A stretch of 64,000 nt of DNA from an uncultured Gemmatimonadales bacterium (GTDB taxonomy: Bacteria; Gemmatimonadota; Gemmatimonadetes; Gemmatimonadales; GWC2-71-9), in assembly GCA_947259405.1 (NCBI GenBank), contig CAMYLY010000010.1:42142-106141 (forward strand). The letters run 5' to 3'. Each line of letters opens with the position of its first letter. The first letter of the stretch is position 1. The notes beneath the pieces were generated by a model. The model did not search any database. It worked only from the letters and a program-made list of their open reading frames with translations, and had not been told where the DNA came from. This document shows positions 1-8,199 of this stretch, in pieces. A program made the position numbers and the translations under genes.

Positions 1-695
1 AGGCTGGCGCTGACGATTTCCTGACCAAACCGGTGAACGTGACCGAGCTGGTTGCGCGTGTCCGGTCAGCCGCGAGTCAGAAGCGGTATACCGACGAGAT
101 GGAGCATTCGGAGAACGTGCTCGTCACGCTTGCCGAGAGCATTGAGGGCAAGGATCCCTACACGGAGGGGCACTGCGAGCGCTTGTCGCACTATGCAACG
201 GCGCTCGGCACTCGCATGGGGCTGTCCGAGAATTACATCAATGCGCTCCGTCGAGCGGGTGCGGTGCATGACATCGGTAAGGTGGCTGTCCCGGACTCGA
301 TTCTCCAAAAACCCGGACCGCTCACCGCGGAAGAATGGGCGGTGATGCAACAACATCCAGTTGTCGGCGAACGTATTTGCGGAAACTTGCAGTCGTTCCG
401 GCTCGTGACGCCCATCGTGCGGTACCATCACGAGCGCGGGGACGGGTCGGGATATCCAGATGGCCTGAAGGGGACACAGATCCCGATCACCGCCAGAGTG
501 CTACAGGTGGTGGACGTCTACGATGCGATTACCACGAAGCGCCCGTATAAAGAGGCGGGGTCGCACGAAGAGGCCATGCAGGCGCTCTACGACGAGGTAG
601 CAGCCGGGTGGTGGGACCGTGACGTCGTGAACGAATTCGAAGTTCTTCTCGCGGCGGAATCGGCACCGCCATTGGTGGCGGCACTCTTGGCATGA
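1..695 (+). CDS. Response regulator with HD-GYP c-di-GMP phosphodiesterase domain (5' truncated)
   Basis: The reading frame is open to the left window edge. The first codons (frame from base 3) read AGADDFLTKPVN, the typical end of a receiver domain with its conserved Lys-Pro, so the receiver core and phospho-Asp lie outside the window. A linker helix is followed by an HD-GYP domain: HDIGK (metal-binding His-Asp) and HHERGDGSGYP (the GYP signature) are both intact, so cyclic-di-GMP hydrolysis is expected. The output is cytosolic. It is followed after 40 bp by a TonB receptor and a YfiR-like gene on the same strand, which suggests one regulatory locus. The ORF-track start at 33 is an internal Val codon and not a true start. 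Confidence 0.9.
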   Translation, partial: AGADDFLTKPVNVTELVARVRSAASQKRYTDEMEHSENVLVTLAESIEGKDPYTEGHCERLSHYATALGTRMGLSENYINALRRAGAVHDIGKVAVPDSILQKPGPLTAEEWAVMQQHPVVGERICGNLQSFRLVTPIVRYHHERGDGSGYPDGLKGTQIPITARVLQVVDVYDAITTKRPYKEAGSHEEAMQALYDEVAAGWWDRDVVNEFEVLLAAESAPPLVAALLA

Positions 696-735
696 GAGCG
701 TTGCTGGGACCGACTCGCGGCAAACCGAGGTAGTG

Positions 736-2748
736 ATGCACAAATATCGATACTCCTTCGCGTTCCTCGGCATCGTAGGCGCCATGAGCGCCGGACCGGT
801 GCTGGCCCAAGAAGCCAGGTCGCAGGCGCTGAGCGCGTTGGACTCCCTGCTCAACATTCCGGTGAACGCAGCCGCGCGACACGCGCAAGATCGGTCGGAG
901 GCCGCAGCCTCCGTCACCGTGGTCACGGCTGAGGAAATTCGGCGGTACGGGTACCGGACACTGGCCCATGTGCTGCGGAACGTCCGCGGCTTCTACACCA
1001 GTGATGACTTGAGCTATAGCTACGTCGGCGCTCGCGGCCTGGGTCTGCCAACCGAGTATAACAATCGGTTTCTCCTCCTCGTGGATGGTTTGCGCTGGAA
1101 CGAGGGAGTGTTCGGAGGCGCCCTGGTGGGGAGCGAGCTCGGGATCGATCTCGACGCCGTCGATCGAATTGAGATCATCCGTGGTCCTGCGTCCGCCGTA
1201 CATGGCACGGGCGCCATGTTCGGCGTCATCAACGTGATTACGAAGAAGGGGAACGCGATCGACGGGCTGCAGGTGCGTGGTGAAGCGGGGAGCGTTGGCA
1301 TGCGTGGCGCGAGCGTCGCATTTGGCCGATCGAGCCCTGGGCTAGATCTGGCCATCAACGCGCATGCCTTTGGCAGCGACGGCCAGGATTTCTACGTGAG
1401 TGCCTTCGACGATCCAGGCAACAATAACGGCCTGGCGGAAGACCTCGGATGGCGTGAGCGATTCGGCGTCATGGCGACCGCGCGGTGGGGCGGCGTGTTG
1501 AGCCAGCTGTCGTTCTCGTCACATGAAGGGGGTATTCCTGCTGCGCCGTACGGATCCCTGTTCAACAACGACAACGCATCGCAGCGTGATCGATATGGCG
1601 TTGCTCGTTTGGAGTATGCATTGGTGGAATCGCCGTCCCTCAAGCTCACTCTTGAAGGGCACGGGATGTTGATGGAGCATACCGGAACGTATCCGTTCGC
1701 GCTCGCCAGCTTTGGCGCGGGGAGCGGGGATGTGCTGATATATGATCGGACGCGATCGTTTCGCCTGGGCTCGTCGGCTCTCGCGAAATGGGATCTGTCT
1801 CCACGCCATCGATTCATTGCGGGCCTCGAGGCGAACTGGATTCCGGAAGCGGAGTCGCGCAACTGGACGGCGACCATGGAGATCGGCGGCGTCAGTGCGT
1901 CCTACCATATCCTCTCAGGCTTCGCCCAGGGTGAGTTCCAGCTCACCGACGAGCTTGCCGTCTCCGCCGGAGTCCGACACGACTCGCGCGAGGATGTTCC
2001 GGCCACGACGAGTCCGCGGTTCGCGTTGGTCGCGCACCCATGGCAGGCAACGACCTTCAAGCTGCTGTACGGCGAAGCCTTCCGGACGCCGAGTGTGGCA
2101 GAACTTGACTTTGACACGCCGGCGGCCGGGTTTGTGAGTAACCCATTCTTGGTTCCGGAGAAGATCAGGACGCAAGAAATTGTATGGGAGCAGCGCTTGT
2201 CAGGCGCGCTGCAATTCTCGACATCGTATTTTCACTACCATGTCCGCGATCTCATCGACTATGTGGAAGTGGCCATTCCTCTGTCATTGCAGGGCCAGAT
2301 TCCAGAGCTGTATCGATGGGAGAACCGTGGCACGGTCGGCGCTGGGGGCTTCGAGGCTGAGCTGACGGCCGTACTCGGGTCCGGCATCATGGGGTACGGG
2401 AGCTACACGTATCAAACGACCCACGACCATGACACAGACAGCGGGCTCTCGAATTCGCCGCGTCACCTGTGGAAGGCGGGGGGCTCGGCCCCTATCGGGC
2501 CCGTCACTCTCGGCACGAACGTGGTCTATGAGTCGTCTCGTCGAACACTCGAGGGTACGTACACCGACGGATACGTCCTCGCGGACCTGACTGTCTTGGC
2601 ACAGGCCGACGCACGTCTGTCGGTTTCGCTGAGCGTGAAGAACCTGTTCGATACAGCGTACGAACTCCCGGCAGGGATCGAGCACATGCCCAGTGCATTG
2701 CCACAGCGGGGCCGGCACGGGCTGATTGTGCTGCGGTACGGTTTCTAG
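736..2748 (+). CDS. TonB-dependent outer-membrane receptor
   Basis: A 670-aa protein with a Sec signal peptide ending near VLAQ. The plug domain covers about residues 50-170 (VTVVTAEEIRRYGYRTLAHVLRN, then VDRIEIIRGPASAVHGTGAMFGVINVITKKG), followed by a 22-strand-type barrel ending in an aromatic residue (VLRYGF). The plug most resembles the BtuB/CirA-like class. The substrate cannot be read from sequence. I chose ATG 736 over the track's GTG 733 because GAGG lies 5 bp upstream. It sits between an HD-GYP regulator and a YfiR-like gene, and the 3' end lies 19 bp before the YfiR start, so a signalling or sensing role linked to c-di-GMP is possible (inference). Confidence 0.9.
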   Translation: MHKYRYSFAFLGIVGAMSAGPVLAQEARSQALSALDSLLNIPVNAAARHAQDRSEAAASVTVVTAEEIRRYGYRTLAHVLRNVRGFYTSDDLSYSYVGARGLGLPTEYNNRFLLLVDGLRWNEGVFGGALVGSELGIDLDAVDRIEIIRGPASAVHGTGAMFGVINVITKKGNAIDGLQVRGEAGSVGMRGASVAFGRSSPGLDLAINAHAFGSDGQDFYVSAFDDPGNNNGLAEDLGWRERFGVMATARWGGVLSQLSFSSHEGGIPAAPYGSLFNNDNASQRDRYGVARLEYALVESPSLKLTLEGHGMLMEHTGTYPFALASFGAGSGDVLIYDRTRSFRLGSSALAKWDLSPRHRFIAGLEANWIPEAESRNWTATMEIGGVSASYHILSGFAQGEFQLTDELAVSAGVRHDSREDVPATTSPRFALVAHPWQATTFKLLYGEAFRTPSVAELDFDTPAAGFVSNPFLVPEKIRTQEIVWEQRLSGALQFSTSYFHYHVRDLIDYVEVAIPLSLQGQIPELYRWENRGTVGAGGFEAELTAVLGSGIMGYGSYTYQTTHDHDTDSGLSNSPRHLWKAGGSAPIGPVTLGTNVVYESSRRTLEGTYTDGYVLADLTVLAQADARLSVSLSVKNLFDTAYELPAGIEHMPSALPQRGRHGLIVLRYGF

Positions 2749-2767
2749 AGGACGGAGAGCCCTGGAA

Positions 2768-3364
2768 ATGCTGCGCTGGATGCTGCGCTCGACGATTGCC
2801 ACCTTGGTACTGGCCACGTCCCTGGGATTCGGTTCTGTGCCGGCGTCCGCGCAGGATGTGCCGGTCCCAGAGAGCGTGCAGCTTTCGGTCATCGCGCGCA
2901 CCATGCTGTTTGACCGTAACTTCGCCTCCCGCGTCGGGGAAGAGCTCGTGATTGGCGTCCTGTATCAGCCGGAGTATAGGGCGTCGCGACGCTCAAAGGA
3001 CGCGATTGTTGAGGCCAGCGCTGCACAGGATCTGTCGCGCCTCTTGGGCCTGCCGGTCCGAGTCGTGGCCGTTCCAGCTGCGGGCAGCGGTTCGCGAGTG
3101 GTGAATGCCCTCGCCCGGGCGGACATCGATATCGCCTACGTTACGCCCCTACGCATGTTCGACCTGGATATTCTCGCTCGGGTGTGTCGCGAGCTTCGCA
3201 TCGTGACCGCCAGCGGCGTCGCCGAGTACATGGAGAATGGGATCGTATTGGGCATAGGATCGAGGGGTGGGCGACCCGAGATCGTCGTTAACATGATGTT
3301 GGCGAGAGACATCGGCGTCGACTTCGATTCGCAGTTCCTGCAATTGGCCCGAGTGATTCGCTAG
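2768..3364 (+). CDS. YfiR-like (DUF4154) periplasmic protein
   Basis: A 198-aa exported protein with signal peptide (MLRWMLRSTIATLV...ASAQD). The body fits the YfiR family pattern: an early Gly-Val segment (IGVLYQPEY), a mid-domain DIAYVTPL strand, a near-terminal block (RELRIVTAS..EYMENGIVLGIG), and the closing IVVNMMLARDIGVDFDSQFLQLARVI, which matches the usual 'rinlaaAraaGl.isS.LLkLAkvv' ending. In Pseudomonas, YfiR is a periplasmic inhibitor of the diguanylate cyclase YfiN. Here the neighbours are a TonB receptor and an HD-GYP regulator instead. Start moved to ATG 2768, after GGAGAG; the track start at 2726 lies inside the receptor gene. Confidence 0.8.
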   Translation: MLRWMLRSTIATLVLATSLGFGSVPASAQDVPVPESVQLSVIARTMLFDRNFASRVGEELVIGVLYQPEYRASRRSKDAIVEASAAQDLSRLLGLPVRVVAVPAAGSGSRVVNALARADIDIAYVTPLRMFDLDILARVCRELRIVTASGVAEYMENGIVLGIGSRGGRPEIVVNMMLARDIGVDFDSQFLQLARVIR

Positions 3365-3382
3365 CCGTACACCCGGTCGAAC

Positions 3383-5116
3383 TCAGTGTCCGGCCGCCCC
3401 CGAGTCTGACGCTCGCGCGTCGGGTGCTCCCAATCGCTCACCCGTCCGCGCGTCGATCATGATCGAGTTCGTGCGACCTTGGGTGCCGCGCACGCCGACC
3501 ATGTGACCCATCGCGCGAAGCTGCGCCACCGTCTCCGGCGTCACGCCACCCGCCTCGATCCGGACGTGATCTGGGAGCCACTGATGGTAGAGGCGTCTGG
3601 CGTCAACTGCTTCCTGAATGTTCATGTCGAACTCGATGACGTTCAGGATCACCTGCAAGACGCTATTGATGATCGTGCGACCGCCCGGACTGCCGATCAC
3701 CGCGACCAGCTCGCCATCCTTTGCCAGGATCGACGGGGTCATGCTGGACAGCATGCGTTGCTCTGGGCGCGCCAGGTTTGGCTCCGTGCCGATGAGGCCG
3801 GAAGTCGTGGTCAGGCCGGGCTTCGCGTTGAAGTCGCCCATCTCGTTGTTCAAGAAGAAGCCTGCTCCGGGCACGACGATCTTGGAGCCGTAGCCGGCCT
3901 CCAACGTGTACGTTACGGAGACGGCCATCCCGTCTTGATCGACCACGGAATAGTGGGTGGTCTCCGGACTCTCGTACGCGTACTCCACATCTTCAACGGC
4001 TGATGGCGTCGCCCGCTCCGGGTTGATCAGTGTGCGCAGCTCGTACGCGTATTCCTTACTTGTTAGGTGGTCGATGGGCACGTCGACAAAGTCGACGTCG
4101 GCGAGAAAGCGGGCCCTGTCTCGGAAGGCCAGGCGCATAGCCTCCACCAGGTGATGGATGTACGCCGCCGAGTTGTGGCCCATCGACTCGAGGTCGTATC
4201 CCTCGAGGATGTTGAGCATCTGCACAAGGGCCGTGCCGCCGCTGCTGGGTGGGGGCATCGAGATGATTTCATACCCACGATAGGTGCCCATAACGGGCGT
4301 GCGCTCCTGCGCTTCGTATCGAGCGAGATCTTCTTCGGTGATCATCCCGCCGCCACGCACCATTTCCTCCGCGACCAGTCGCGCAGTTTCGCCCCTGTAG
4401 AAACCGTCGCGACCGTGTTTCATGATGCGCTCGAGCGTGCGGGCGAGGTCGGGCTGCCTCCAGACCTCGCCTGCGTCGTACCGTTCCCCGGCCTTCGAGA
4501 GCGCTGATACCGTGGCGGGGTACTGCGTGTAGCGTTCCGCGACCGACCCAATGGATCGTGCGAGCGACTGCGTGAGCGTGAAGCCCTCACTGGAAAGATC
4601 AACCGCCTGCTCCACGAGTCGTTCCCATTCCATCGTACCGTACAGGTCGTGTGCCTTAGCGAAGCCGGCGACCGTCCCCGGCACCCCGACGGCCAGGTGG
4701 CTGTTGTGATGCATCTCTCGGGAGTACTCGCCATTTTCATCGAGGAACATGTCAGCGTGTGCGGCGAGGGGCGCTTTTTCACGAAAATCGATGGCCGTCG
4801 CCCGTCCGTCGGGAAACCGGATCACCATGAATCCGCCACCCCCAATGTTGCCAGCGGTCGGGTGCACCACGGCCAGGGCGAACCCAGTTGCAATGGCGGC
4901 GTCCACCGCGTTGCCGCCGGCTCGCAACACCGCACGGCCTACCTGACTGGCCAGCATGTTGGAGGAGACCGCCATGCCGCTGGCGGCGCGGACCGGCGGT
5001 GGGCTGACGATTTCCCGATAGACAATAGGAGCGGCGGCCTCGGGTGCCTGAGCGGCCTGTGAGCAGCCGATGGCGAGGGCGGCAACGGTGATGATCGCTA
5101 GCTGTTTCATCTGCAT
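3383..5116 (-). CDS. ggt: Gamma-glutamyltransferase, lipoprotein form
   Basis: A 577-aa Ntn-hydrolase that cleaves glutathione and other gamma-glutamyl compounds in the periplasm and is processed autocatalytically. The maturation/nucleophile site is ETTHYSVVDQDG, with Thr as the new N-terminus of the small subunit, and the downstream LNNEMGDF and SPGGRTI blocks are typical of the family. The N-terminus MQMKQLAIITVAALAIGCSQ ends in a lipobox Cys, so the enzyme should be membrane-anchored rather than freely periplasmic. The track ORF runs 50 codons further upstream; I use ATG 5116, preceded by AGGAG (minus strand). A TATAAT element lies about 95 bp upstream. It converges with the YfiR-like gene with only 18 bp between stops. 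Confidence 0.92.
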   Translation of the reverse strand: MQMKQLAIITVAALAIGCSQAAQAPEAAAPIVYREIVSPPPVRAASGMAVSSNMLASQVGRAVLRAGGNAVDAAIATGFALAVVHPTAGNIGGGGFMVIRFPDGRATAIDFREKAPLAAHADMFLDENGEYSREMHHNSHLAVGVPGTVAGFAKAHDLYGTMEWERLVEQAVDLSSEGFTLTQSLARSIGSVAERYTQYPATVSALSKAGERYDAGEVWRQPDLARTLERIMKHGRDGFYRGETARLVAEEMVRGGGMITEEDLARYEAQERTPVMGTYRGYEIISMPPPSSGGTALVQMLNILEGYDLESMGHNSAAYIHHLVEAMRLAFRDRARFLADVDFVDVPIDHLTSKEYAYELRTLINPERATPSAVEDVEYAYESPETTHYSVVDQDGMAVSVTYTLEAGYGSKIVVPGAGFFLNNEMGDFNAKPGLTTTSGLIGTEPNLARPEQRMLSSMTPSILAKDGELVAVIGSPGGRTIINSVLQVILNVIEFDMNIQEAVDARRLYHQWLPDHVRIEAGGVTPETVAQLRAMGHMVGVRGTQGRTNSIMIDARTGERLGAPDARASDSGAAGH

Positions 5117-5209
5117 GCGGAGGTCTCCTTGAACCTCAAGTAGATAACTGCTCGGCGGCCCACTGGCGAGGCCTCGACAATGAGGTGGCCAAAGGCGCCC
5201 GACTATTCC

Positions 5210-5215
5210 ATTATA
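5210..5215 (-). promoter_or_regulatory. Candidate -10 element (TATAAT) for ggt
   Basis: On the minus strand the context reads GCGTCCTATAATGGA, a perfect -10 hexamer. No good -35 is visible 16-18 bp upstream. Transcription from here would give a leader of about 90 nt before the ggt ATG. A near-identical 15-mer (one mismatch) occurs upstream of the DUF4173-like gene at 8099-8113, on the same strand relative to its gene. Confidence 0.5.
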
Positions 5216-5284
5216 GGACGCAAGCGCCGGCCGGCACACGGCGGGTTCGCCTTCAGCTGGCCGCATGCGGACAAACGAGGCCCC

Positions 5285-6334
5285 ATGCCATCCGATCGAC
5301 CCGGCTATCGCTCAGCTGGCGCATATCCCCAGCCCCCTATTCCCCCAGACGACGACCTGAGGGTCAAGACGCTCGAGGGGTACAATGTGTTGGACACGGA
5401 CCCAGAACAGGATTACGACGACCTCACGTTGCTGGCGTCTGAGATCTGCGGTACACCAATCGCGCTCGTGAGCCTTATCGACACTGACCGCCAGTGGTTC
5501 AAATCACGGATCGGATTAAACGTTCCGCAGACGCCACGAGATGTCGCGTTTTGTGCCCATGCCATTGCAGGTGCGGAGACGTTGATCGTAGAGGATGCCA
5601 CGGAGGACGAGCGGTTCGCCAAGAACCCGCTGGTGCTCGGCGATCCGAACATCCGTTTCTACGCAGGAGCGCCCCTCGTGGTACCGGAAGGACAGGCGCT
5701 CGGCACCCTGTGCGTGATCGATCGCGTTCCCAGGCACCTGACTGCGCGCCAACAGAAGGCGCTCGAGGCGTTATCGCGACAGGTGGTGGCCCAACTGGAG
5801 TTGCGCCGAACCGTCGAAGAGCTTCAGAGCTTTGCGATTCGAGATCCGTTGACCGGTCTGTTCAATCGCCGGTACTTCGACAGCGCGCTCCCCATGGAAT
5901 TGGAGCGGTCCAAGCGGTACGAAGATCCCGTATCCTTGCTGCTCGTCGACGCCGATCGGTTCAAGACGATCAACGACACTCACGGACATCAGGAAGGCGA
6001 TCGGGTCTTGATGCTCATTAGCAAGATTCTCACGATGAATCTCCGGGCATCCGATGTGGTGTGTCGATTCGGCGGGGAAGAGTTTGCCGTAGTGCTGCCA
6101 CACACGTCGATCGACGTCGCCGCACAGTTGGCTGAGCGGGTCCGTGCAGGCATCGCTGAGGGAACCGAACAAGTCAACCCACCGCTGGCAGGTGGCCCGG
6201 TGACCGTGACAATTGGCGTCGCAGCGTGCCCGAAGGAGGCGAATGACGCGACGCAGCTCATTGCAGTCGCGGATCGTCGCCTCTACGCTGGGAAGATGCA
6301 CGGTCGCGACCGGGTAGTGGCGTTTGACGGGTGA
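5285..6334 (+). CDS. GAF-GGDEF diguanylate cyclase
   Basis: A 349-aa cytosolic protein. The GAF domain (about residues 35-175) is of the FRMsr/phytochrome-like sort with CAHAI and FYAGAPLV blocks. The GGDEF domain (about 185-345) contains DPLTGLFNRRYFD, the active-site motif RFGGEEF, and an I-site RASD exactly five residues upstream, so product inhibition by c-di-GMP is likely retained. It makes c-di-GMP from two GTP. The start MPSDRPG at 5285 replaces the track's 5180; the extra 35 codons overlap the ggt promoter region and look non-coding. It is the second c-di-GMP gene in the first 7 kb, and divergent from ggt. Confidence 0.9.
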   Translation: MPSDRPGYRSAGAYPQPPIPPDDDLRVKTLEGYNVLDTDPEQDYDDLTLLASEICGTPIALVSLIDTDRQWFKSRIGLNVPQTPRDVAFCAHAIAGAETLIVEDATEDERFAKNPLVLGDPNIRFYAGAPLVVPEGQALGTLCVIDRVPRHLTARQQKALEALSRQVVAQLELRRTVEELQSFAIRDPLTGLFNRRYFDSALPMELERSKRYEDPVSLLLVDADRFKTINDTHGHQEGDRVLMLISKILTMNLRASDVVCRFGGEEFAVVLPHTSIDVAAQLAERVRAGIAEGTEQVNPPLAGGPVTVTIGVAACPKEANDATQLIAVADRRLYAGKMHGRDRVVAFDG

Positions 6335-6371
6335 GGGTTCTCCAAGGAGGACATCGTGCGTATCGAAGAAT

Positions 6372-6491
6372 ATGGCGGCAACGCGGAGCGCGGCCAAAGT
6401 CTGCCCACAGTGCGGGCGGACGGGACCACTCCGTGACTTTCCTCAGAAGATCAAGCGCGGACGAATGACGGATCCGACGGGCGACGATTGA
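6372..6491 (+). CDS. Possible 39-aa protein with one CPxCG knuckle
   Basis: This is a short ORF not in the track: MAATRSAAKVCPQCGRTGPL then about 19 more residues and a TGA. It holds a single CPQCG zinc-knuckle motif. An AAGGAGG sits at 6344-6350, 21 bp before the ATG, which is too far for normal spacing; a GTG at 6356 in another frame is better spaced but gives a 27-aa peptide without obvious features. It lies in the gap between the diguanylate cyclase and the convergent DUF4173-like gene. It could be chance or the remnant of a zinc-ribbon gene. Low confidence. Confidence 0.25.
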   Translation: MAATRSAAKVCPQCGRTGPLRDFPQKIKRGRMTDPTGDD

Positions 6492-6516
6492 CTGATTGGG
6501 CATCAGGTCGGCGCGC

Positions 6517-7989
6517 TCATGGATTGCAGTTCGCCGCATAGGTCGCATCGATTCCAGAACGTCGAACCGCACGCCGAGCCCTACTCCGCGAAAAGCTCCA
6601 GGATCGCCAATCGTGTGCCCCCCGGCCGGATCGATACCCGACTAGATGGAGAAGCGCGCACCGCTCAGTCGAATCGAGCTGGACCCAAGAACCCGCAATC
6701 GTGGGAGCGGCATCGGCGCTGAGGCGGCTCAAGTAGGACACATCCAGTTCCTTGCCGGCGTCGCCCCTGGCCAGATTGACTCGCGCGACCAGCGCGTCCG
6801 GATTGATCAGGTTGAGCACGGCGAGCAGTGCGAAGCCGCTCACAACGGCACCGAACGCAAACCGCTCTGTACGATCCTGTCGCAGGGTCAGTGCAAACCA
6901 GCCGAGGAGCAGGCCGACCCACAGGATGAACGTGGCGGCGTAGAGCCGATCCTGGGTCAGACCGTACACGCTCGTGTAGAGGCGCATACGCCAGAGGGCC
7001 GACACCGCCACCAAGTCCACGAGCAGAAGCAGCGCAAACGCCAGAATGCGAAAGCGGTGGACAGTGACTGCGTCCTCCTTGGTTAGTGCCCAATGGCCCA
7101 CAAGCAACAGCGGGACCACCAGTGCCGACGCAGCGACTAGTTCGAAAAAGCCACGCCGCGCATAATCTGCGAACCCCATCCCGGTGGCTCGGCGTACGAA
7201 CTCCTCACCTCCAAACAAGTAGGTGGCCTGGATGGCGACGAATATGCTGAATAGCGTGACCACGGTTGCCAGAGGAATCCCAACCTCCGGGAATCCAAGG
7301 CGCCCGGCGGCAGGCAAATCGGGTAGGGTGATCGCCTTGGGGCGTAGGAATCCACGCAGGTAACCGGCGCTGAGCCATGCAACCGCGCCGGCAAGCATCG
7401 TGTGCGAAACCACGGGTTCGAGGTCCCAGCTGATCAACCGAGTGGCCATGGACTCGAACACGGGGTCGGCTGACGCAAAGAGACCGCCGAACACAAACAA
7501 GGCTGGAACGGCGATCCCAAACCCCAGCGCGTGCCTTCCCATGCGTCTCCACGCGCGGTCACTCGTCAGCGTCCCCCAGGGCACGTCATGAAGCACGAGG
7601 GATCCGGCACCCATGGCCAACGACCCGCCGAGCCTACCTAGAATTGCCACGTACACGCGAATGCGGGCGACAAGGAGGTCGACCCCCGCAGCACGCAGGA
7701 TAGCCATCGACAATGCGGCGAGGATGGCGAGGAAGTTCCAGAAGCGCAGGAATTCGGAGTCGCGCCAGGCGTACCCGAGAAAGGCGAAGAACACCGCGAC
7801 GACGAGCCACAATCCCACCCCGCGTGGCGGAGCCGCCCGGAGTTGCAGGACCACCCAAGCGAGGCTCGCTAGGGCGAGCACCCACAGTGTGAAGTTGACA
7901 CCCCATGTGTTGGTGCGGAGCAAAAGGTCGCCCAGGGCGCCCAGCAGGGCGGCGCCCCCAAGGGCCGTCCAAATGGGTCGGTGCGTCAT
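6517..7989 (-). CDS. DUF4173/DUF4153-like polytopic membrane protein
   Basis: About 490 aa, with roughly 11-12 hydrophobic segments (for example LGALGDLLL, LWVLALASLAWVVLQL, HTMLAGAVAWLSAGYL, ILAFALLLLVDLVAVSALWRM). The stretch RMRLYTSVYGLTQDRLYAATFILWV is the part I associate with the DUF4173 family, which has no assigned biochemical function. The last ~50 residues are Arg/Ser-rich and cytosolic. Start at ATG 7989 with GGAGG 11 bp upstream; the track's 26 extra codons run through the promoter. The promoter carries an overlapping inverted repeat (see 8018-8049), so expression is probably controlled by a repressor, but no regulator gene is adjacent. Confidence 0.7.
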   Translation of the reverse strand: MTHRPIWTALGGAALLGALGDLLLRTNTWGVNFTLWVLALASLAWVVLQLRAAPPRGVGLWLVVAVFFAFLGYAWRDSEFLRFWNFLAILAALSMAILRAAGVDLLVARIRVYVAILGRLGGSLAMGAGSLVLHDVPWGTLTSDRAWRRMGRHALGFGIAVPALFVFGGLFASADPVFESMATRLISWDLEPVVSHTMLAGAVAWLSAGYLRGFLRPKAITLPDLPAAGRLGFPEVGIPLATVVTLFSIFVAIQATYLFGGEEFVRRATGMGFADYARRGFFELVAASALVVPLLLVGHWALTKEDAVTVHRFRILAFALLLLVDLVAVSALWRMRLYTSVYGLTQDRLYAATFILWVGLLLGWFALTLRQDRTERFAFGAVVSGFALLAVLNLINPDALVARVNLARGDAGKELDVSYLSRLSADAAPTIAGSWVQLDSTERCALLHLVGYRSGRGAHDWRSWSFSRSRARRAVRRSGIDATYAANCNP

Positions 7990-8017
7990 AGGAACGTCCT
8001 CCAGGTTCACCGAAACC

Positions 8018-8049
8018 ATGATAAGGTAAAGTACTTTGTAATGCAAAGT
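8018..8049 (-). promoter_or_regulatory. Promoter with operator-like inverted repeats for the DUF4173-like gene
   Basis: On the minus strand a -35-like TTTGCA (8042-8047) and a -10-like TATCAT (8018-8023) are separated by 18 bp. The spacer and -35 are filled by ACTTTG-5 bp-CAAAGT (8033-8049, a perfect 6-bp inverted repeat) overlapping a 10-bp palindrome AAAGTACTTT (8028-8037), giving three evenly phased AAAGT half-sites. Such placement is what a steric repressor site looks like. The start codon is about 28 bp downstream of the -10. Confidence 0.6.
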
Positions 8050-8102
8050 TTGTTCCCAGAGGGACACCGGACGGGTGGTCGCGGAAGGAGGGCGGCGTAT
8101 CC

Positions 8103-8108
8103 ATTATA
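8103..8108 (-). promoter_or_regulatory. Second candidate -10 element (TATAAT) upstream of the DUF4173-like gene
   Basis: The minus strand reads GCGCCCTATAATGGA, the same 15-mer with one change as upstream of ggt. A convincing -35 is not visible. Transcription from here would run through the inverted repeats at 8028-8049. It may be an alternative, distal promoter. Confidence 0.4.
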
Positions 8109-8138
8109 GGGCGCGACGGAAGGAGGTGGGGCGTTAGA

Positions 8139-8199
8139 GGGTAAGGCGAGGCGATGAGTGATTCGGCGGTAAGGCGGTAGGACGATAGGAGGTAAGGCG
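8139..8199 (+). repeat. Degenerate GGTAAGGCG intergenic repeats
   Basis: Three copies of GGTAAGGCG are embedded in a G-rich stretch just upstream of the amidohydrolase start, with further GGCGGTAGG-type variants between them. The last copy runs into the start codon. Related purine-rich wording recurs in several other gaps of the window. It has no coding potential that I can see. Confidence 0.5.
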
